Assembly (NCBI GenBank): GCA_900551775.1
Contig: URXI01000154.1
Location: 1-9,406 of the forward strand
Direction: 5' to 3'
DNA: 9,406 nucleotides
Origin: an uncultured Eubacterium sp.
GTDB lineage: Bacteria > Bacillota > Clostridia > Peptostreptococcales > Anaerovoracaceae
Both the position numbers and the translations under genes were made by a program. Below the pieces are notes generated by a model. It saw only the letters and a list, made by a program, of their open reading frames with translations. It searched no databases and was not told the DNA's origin. Numbering within the stretch: the stretch's first letter is position 1; every line of letters begins with the position of its first letter. This document shows positions 6,309-9,406 of the stretch, one piece after another.

Positions 6309-7019
6309 CATTTTTTGATATTACATATGCGATGTTCTTCAAAATATTCTCTTGTTGGCTTCATATCATCAGAGTAAAATTTGAGACCGTATTTATCATA
6401 ACTGCCATTGTGGCAATACAGTTTATCTTTTAAGTTGCTCATGAAGCAGGGGACAATAAAGCCGTAGGCATTCACTTCATAGGATCGGAATAATGAGGTC
6501 GCACAGATATCAGCAAGTTGCAGCATGTCCCAAGTTGCGGCTGTTTTGTTGGTAACTTTACAAAATACATTCTGTACTTCGTTATAAGGATAGTCTATAA
6601 GCTTTTCTGTTATATACCCAATCAGTTCCTTATCTCTGCTTGTTCCCCGGCTTGACAGAACAATATCAGCGGTCATATGGGTTATCACGGAGAAACCAAG
6701 AAACCCGCTCCAAAAGGAAGCGACACATGTAATTATATGTTTGAATACTATCTTTTAGTTGGCACTTATCAGTATCCATCAAAACATTTACCACAGTAAA
6801 ATCCTTATCCCTTAATTGGGAGACGATATACGATGATTTATAGAAGTCAAAGAGCTTTCGCATATGAATCTCTTTCAAGTTAAACTTTGTCTTTATTTGT
6901 TTCAAAGTACTGCGTATTTCTTTTTCGCTTTCTTTTGTGACGATTACACCTGATATTATGAACCATTTTGTACCGCGATTTATTCCTAAATCACCTGCTT
7001 CGTCAATATATACTGTACA
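6308..7019 (-). pseudogene. DUF3800-family protein, broken by frameshift
   Basis: Joining two frames on the minus strand gives about 237 residues, the usual DUF3800 length. The first frame (7019 to 6666) begins TVYIDEAGDLGINRG, the family's N-terminal acidic signature, and continues through LKEIHMRKLFDF to LERVSWFLRDN. The reading then shifts near 6680-6690 (one extra base) into ADIVLSSRGTSRDKEL and the second signature LQLADICATSLFRSYE, ending at the stop 6310-6308. The start is damaged too: the ATG at 7020-7018 is out of frame by one inserted base (ATG-T-ACAGTATAT), and no ordinary start codon precedes the coding frame before an upstream stop. DUF3800 proteins are common on mobile elements; their function is not settled. 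It follows a truncated XRE regulator in the same direction. Two independent lesions argue for decay over sequencing error. Confidence 0.85.
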
Positions 7020-7026
7020 TTCTTTA

Positions 7027-7131
7027 CTATCCAGTAACCGTTGTGCCTGTTATTCCCAGCCTTTCAGCTAGTTGCTTTTGCGTATAGCCTCGCATTAATC
7101 GTACTTCTTTTAATTGTTCACCAAAAACCAT
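7027..7131 (-). pseudogene. Truncated XRE-family helix-turn-helix regulator
   Basis: ATG at 7131-7129 follows AAGGTG (7142-7137) at a 5-base distance on the minus strand. The 34 codons give MVFGEQLKEVRLMRGYTQKQ followed by LAERLGITGTTV, the first helices and recognition-helix start of a Cro/C1-type domain, then TAG at 7029-7027. Intact homologues go on after TTVS with a WExG motif and about 30 more residues, so this is a stub. The DUF3800 frame begins 8 bases past the stub's stop codon, so deletion has probably joined a regulator start to the cargo gene. It has its own promoter and ribosome site, so a 34-aa peptide could still be made, but a stable DNA-binding fold is unlikely. Confidence 0.7.
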
Positions 7132-7156
7132 TGAATCACCTTATTTGGTTTATTTT

Positions 7157-7186
7157 ATTGTATCAATAAATATGAGAATATCAATA
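7157..7186 (-). promoter_or_regulatory. Promoter and operator-like repeats for the truncated XRE gene
   Basis: On the minus strand TTGATA (7184-7179) and TACAAT (7162-7157) are 16 bases apart, 25 bases upstream of the ATG at 7131. The octamer TATCAATA occurs twice on the plus strand, at 7161-7168 and 7179-7186 (18-base period), overlapping both promoter boxes. It sits between two divergent XRE-type genes, the usual place for a regulator's operator. Confidence 0.5.
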
Positions 7187-7220
7187 GAAAAAATCAAGAA
7201 ACTCGAGATTTTGAATTAAT

Positions 7221-7473
7221 GGAGGTTGTTATAGTTAAATATCACGAATTATAACTATCTAGTTGTGGCTGCTATTTCTAAACTGATTGATGAAAAGGGA
7301 GTAAAAAATAGAGTTGTAGAGGAAAAAGCTGGTTCTTCTGAGTAAGTACTTAGTAACATGCATAATGACAGAAAAATTATAAACTTTTGCGATGTAAGAA
7401 AGCTAAAAATGCTCTGAAAGTGAGTTATAACGGACTTGTTCAAAATAAAAAAGCCTTATATAAATATGTATGA
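7221..7473 (+). pseudogene. Decayed second XRE-family regulator, divergent to the first
   Basis: GGAGG at 7221-7225 is followed at start distance by ATA (7231) where an ATG would be expected, then VKYHE in that frame. After a frameshift near 7247, the frame 7247-7417 reads NYNYLVVAAISKLIDEKGVK, then NRVVEEKAGSSE, a TAA at 7343 where homologues usually carry Gln, then VLSNMHNDRKIINFCDVRK. A last shift near 7405-7411 restores ALKVSYNGLV and a stop at 7471-7473. Stitched together this is a complete small XRE-type domain of about 75 residues, with the helix-turn-helix around EKAGSSE-x-VLSNMHNDRK. It has four lesions (start, two frameshifts, one nonsense) and is certainly dead. The family call rests on the pattern of the stitched protein. 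With the divergent stub at 7131 it resembles the regulator pair of a prophage or conjugative element. Confidence 0.65.
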
Positions 7474-7672
7474 TTAACAAAAAATAAGCATTAAAACGTT
7501 GAAATTTAAACACTTATATGATATGGTTAGATAGGATTAAATAGATATGAATATAATCAAATCTTAATCTAATTTTAATCTTTCTCCCATTTTTCTTTAA
7601 TTTGGCAGAGGTACTATATAGGTACAGAAAGGGAAACCGGAGTAAAGAGTTAAGATTAGAAAGGAAAAGAAA
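7474..7672 (+). promoter_or_regulatory. Promoter region with phased direct repeats ahead of the two-component operon
   Basis: No gene is visible in this 199-base AT-rich gap. TTAATCT occurs at 7564-7570 and 7575-7581, an 11-base period like the paired half-sites of OmpR-family regulators. A second 11-base repeat, AGGTAC at 7609-7614 and 7620-7625, flanks TATATA (7615-7620), a possible -10 box. An alternative -10 is TTTAAT (7596-7601), placing the second TTAATCT at -35. Neither choice has a good -35, which is common at activated promoters. AAGGA at 7661-7665 is the ribosome site for the gene at 7673. Confidence 0.45.
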
Positions 7673-8206
7673 ATGGATCAGTTAGAAAGAGTTGAAAAGA
7701 TAAGAGAAAAAACAGGCGTAACTTATGAAGAGGCAAAAGAAGCTTTGGATGCTGCGGGCGGAGATGTACTGGATGCCATCGTATACCTGGAGAACCAGGG
7801 GAAGATCAGAAGACCGGAGAAACAGGTTTATACGACAAAAGCAGAGCAGGATACGAGCCGGGAGCTGATGGAGGCTGCCAGAACATACGAGACAGACGAC
7901 CACGAGTCCTTTGGCGATATCGTCAAAAAGTTCCTCAAGTGGTGTGGCCGTATGATCAAAAAGGGCTGCGAAAACTTCTTTATCGTTTCCAAGCACGACG
8001 AAGAGATCATGTCAGTGCCTGTGATCGTCATAGCGCTGCTGCTGTTATTCGCATTCTGGATTATCCTGCCGCTGCTTGTCGTGGGTTTGTTCTGCGGATT
8101 CAGATATTCCTTCAGGGGGAACATCACTAAATCTGTAAATGTGAACAAAGCTTGTGACAAAGCTGCAGAAGCCTGTGAATCCATGAAAAAAGAGTTTAAG
8201 AATTAA
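7673..8206 (+). CDS. UBA-like/DUF4342 membrane protein
   Basis: A 177-residue protein with AAGGA seven bases ahead of its ATG. Residues about 3-45 (QLERVEKIREKTGVTYEEAK, then ALDAAGGDVLDAIVYLENQG) form the small three-helix UBA-like fold also seen at the N-terminus of elongation factor Ts. The middle is polar and charged. Residues about 112-143 contain one long or two short hydrophobic segments (VPVIVIALLLLFAFWIILPL), followed by a basic stretch and a Lys-rich tail. Known DUF4342 proteins in Clostridia have this order. Molecular function is not established. It is first in an operon with the response regulator (20-base gap) and kinase, so it may take part in, or be controlled by, envelope signalling; that is inference. 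The gene is intact, unlike everything in the 1.5 kb to its left. Confidence 0.85.
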   Translation: MDQLERVEKIREKTGVTYEEAKEALDAAGGDVLDAIVYLENQGKIRRPEKQVYTTKAEQDTSRELMEAARTYETDDHESFGDIVKKFLKWCGRMIKKGCENFFIVSKHDEEIMSVPVIVIALLLLFAFWIILPLLVVGLFCGFRYSFRGNITKSVNVNKACDKAAEACESMKKEFKN

Positions 8207-8226
8207 GAACAATTGGAGAGGAATAC

Positions 8227-8907
8227 ATGTCACGTAAAATTTTACTCATAGAGGATGAAGAAAAAATCGCCAGATTTATAGAGTTGGAATTGACCCACGA
8301 GGGCTATGAAGTAACGAAATCTTTTAACGGAAGAGAAGGTTTGGAATTGGCGGAAAGCGGCAATTACCAATTGATCCTGCTGGACGTTATGCTGCCTGAG
8401 CTCAATGGCCTGGAAGTCCTGCGCAGGCTGCGCCGGACTTCCGATATTCCGGTCATCATGCTGACTGCCAGGGATGCGGTCATGGATAAGGTTTCGGGTC
8501 TCGACGCCGGGGCTGATGATTACATCACCAAACCTTTTGCCATAGAAGAACTTCTGGCCAGGATCAGGGTGATCTTCAAAACTCGAGTGAGCGCAGAGCG
8601 CAAGACACGCAAGATGAGTGTAAAAGGCGTGACCATGGATATCGACAGACATGAGGTTACTTACGGGGATGAAATAATTGAACTGAACAACAGAGAGTAT
8701 GAGCTGCTGCACACTTTGATGGAGAACAAGAACATCGTGCTGAACAGAGACCAGCTCATGAACACGGTCTGCGGATATGATTATATGGGGGAGACGAACA
8801 TTATCGACGTGTACGTCAGATATATCCGCGCCAAAATAGACGACAGATTTGGGATTAAATTGATATCCACAGTGCGCGGCGTAGGCTACGTCATCAAAGA
8901 GGATTAA
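8227..8907 (+). CDS. OmpR-family response regulator
   Basis: A 226-residue two-component transcription regulator. The receiver domain (1-120) has acidic pocket residues Glu9/Asp10, phosphoacceptor Asp53 (LLDVMLPE), Thr80 (MLTAR) and Lys102 (TKPF), all in place. The winged-helix DNA-binding domain (about 130-224) shows ELNNREYELLHTLMENKN, the recognition area (NIIDVYVRYIRAKID) and the C-terminal wing hairpin (ISTVRGVGYVI). GGAGAGG at 8215-8221 lies 5 bases before ATG. It is followed after 4 bases by its likely partner kinase. It may bind the 11-base-period repeats upstream of the operon. The subtype (for example ArlR- or CssR-like) cannot be settled by eye. Confidence 0.95.
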   Translation: MSRKILLIEDEEKIARFIELELTHEGYEVTKSFNGREGLELAESGNYQLILLDVMLPELNGLEVLRRLRRTSDIPVIMLTARDAVMDKVSGLDAGADDYITKPFAIEELLARIRVIFKTRVSAERKTRKMSVKGVTMDIDRHEVTYGDEIIELNNREYELLHTLMENKNIVLNRDQLMNTVCGYDYMGETNIIDVYVRYIRAKIDDRFGIKLISTVRGVGYVIKED

Positions 8908-8911
8908 GAGA

Positions 8912-9406
8912 ATGAGTGAGAATAACAACAAGATGACATCCATAGCCAGAAGGATCAACTTTGACTTCTGGCTGAAACAGTTTGCCAACTTTCTTATGAT
9001 CGACGTGGTGCTGATCGTTCTGATTGCCGCGACCTTCTTTGTATGGAGGGAAAACGCATTACCAGAAAACGCGGCAGTGGACGACAGATACTTTACCGGA
9101 GAAGCGTTTCGACAGATTCAGTATATCATAGAAACGGAGAATGGAAAGCTTTACAGCTATTATATTTACCAGGTCTTTGACTTGATCAGGCTGCCGGCAA
9201 TCGCATTTCTGGCGGTGCAGGGACTGACTTTGATCGGAGAGCTTTTCAACACGAAGAAGGTGAGAATGCGGATGCGTCCGCTCAACGACATCGCTCTCAA
9301 GACAGAGCAATTGAGCAATATGGCATTTGACAGTGAAAAGTTCGAGAACTTTGAGCAGGCGATCACCAATCTGAATCCGGAGATGCCAGATGTAAAGGTT
9401 GATCGC
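8912..9406 (+). CDS. Sensor histidine kinase, N-terminal part (partial)
   Basis: An open frame from ATG 8912 runs off the right edge, giving 165 residues. GAGG at 8899-8902 overlaps the end of the regulator gene and is 9 bases from ATG. There is a cytosolic N-terminus, transmembrane segment 1 at about 25-44 (FLMIDVVLIVLIAATFFVW), a short extracytoplasmic loop of about 45 residues with ENGKLYSYYIYQ, and segment 2 at about 90-110 (LIRLPAIAFLAVQGLTLIG). The start of a linker or HAMP-like region follows (RMRPLNDIALKTEQLSNM). The phosphoacceptor His and ATPase domain would lie beyond the window. The short sensing loop suggests membrane or envelope stress sensing more than binding of a large ligand. 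Kinase identity rests on topology plus the adjoining regulator. Confidence 0.85.
   Translation, partial: MSENNNKMTSIARRINFDFWLKQFANFLMIDVVLIVLIAATFFVWRENALPENAAVDDRYFTGEAFRQIQYIIETENGKLYSYYIYQVFDLIRLPAIAFLAVQGLTLIGELFNTKKVRMRMRPLNDIALKTEQLSNMAFDSEKFENFEQAITNLNPEMPDVKVDR

Noticed and set aside
6231..6377. 48-codon open frame starting one base after the predicted transcript start (leaderless)
   Set aside because: It has no ribosome site, no recognisable protein, and its second half runs antisense into the DUF3800 coding sequence; the folded-RNA reading explains the first half better.
7255..7443. 62-codon minus-strand open frame
   Set aside because: It is antisense to the XRE-type pseudogene and has low-complexity Ser/Phe/Leu composition.
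8242..8988. 248-codon minus-strand open frame
   Set aside because: It lies antisense to the complete response regulator and kinase start; the sense strand has clear family residues.
1..9406. CRISPR arrays, tRNA or rRNA genes, IS elements with transposase
   Set aside because: No regularly spaced long repeats, no tRNA-like cloverleaf with TTC arm, no rRNA motif and no transposase frame were seen.

Overview
The window suggests an anaerobic member of the Bacillota, class Clostridia. Three things point there: the tandem TndX/TnpX-type large serine recombinases typical of clostridial conjugative transposons, the strong GGAGG ribosome sites, and a DUF4342 gene beside an OmpR-family two-component system. 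I cannot name the species.

Region 1 (1-~6040) is the right-hand end of an integrative/conjugative element and is visibly richer in GC than what follows. It holds the tail of a conserved element gene, a 70-codon cysteine-containing protein, and a good promoter followed by a leader hairpin that looks like both an intrinsic terminator and a trap for the ribosome site. After that come three complete large serine recombinases (555, 550 and 516 aa) in one operon. Stop and start codons abut or overlap at each joint. A 121-aa recombinase-like protein at the end of the operon has Ala in place of the catalytic Ser. A long perfect inverted repeat follows, and the element probably ends near 6029-6041.

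Region 2 (~6040-7560) is AT-rich and decayed. The element abuts a 42-codon remnant of a tyrosine recombinase, on the minus strand and cut exactly at its LRH motif, which suggests insertion into an older integrase gene. Next come a compact, highly folded 73-nt sequence with its own promoter and a T-run on both strands, a frameshifted DUF3800 pseudogene, and a truncated XRE-type regulator on the minus strand. A second XRE-type regulator, on the plus strand and divergent to the first, is destroyed by a start-codon change, frameshifts and a stop. Together these look like the wreck of an older mobile element: divergent regulators, a cargo gene, and integrase at the edge.

Region 3 (7560-9406) is intact and chromosome-like. 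It holds a UBA-like/DUF4342 membrane protein, an OmpR-type response regulator and the N-terminal part of a sensor histidine kinase, as one operon. The promoter region ahead of it carries 11-bp-period direct repeats that could be response-regulator sites.
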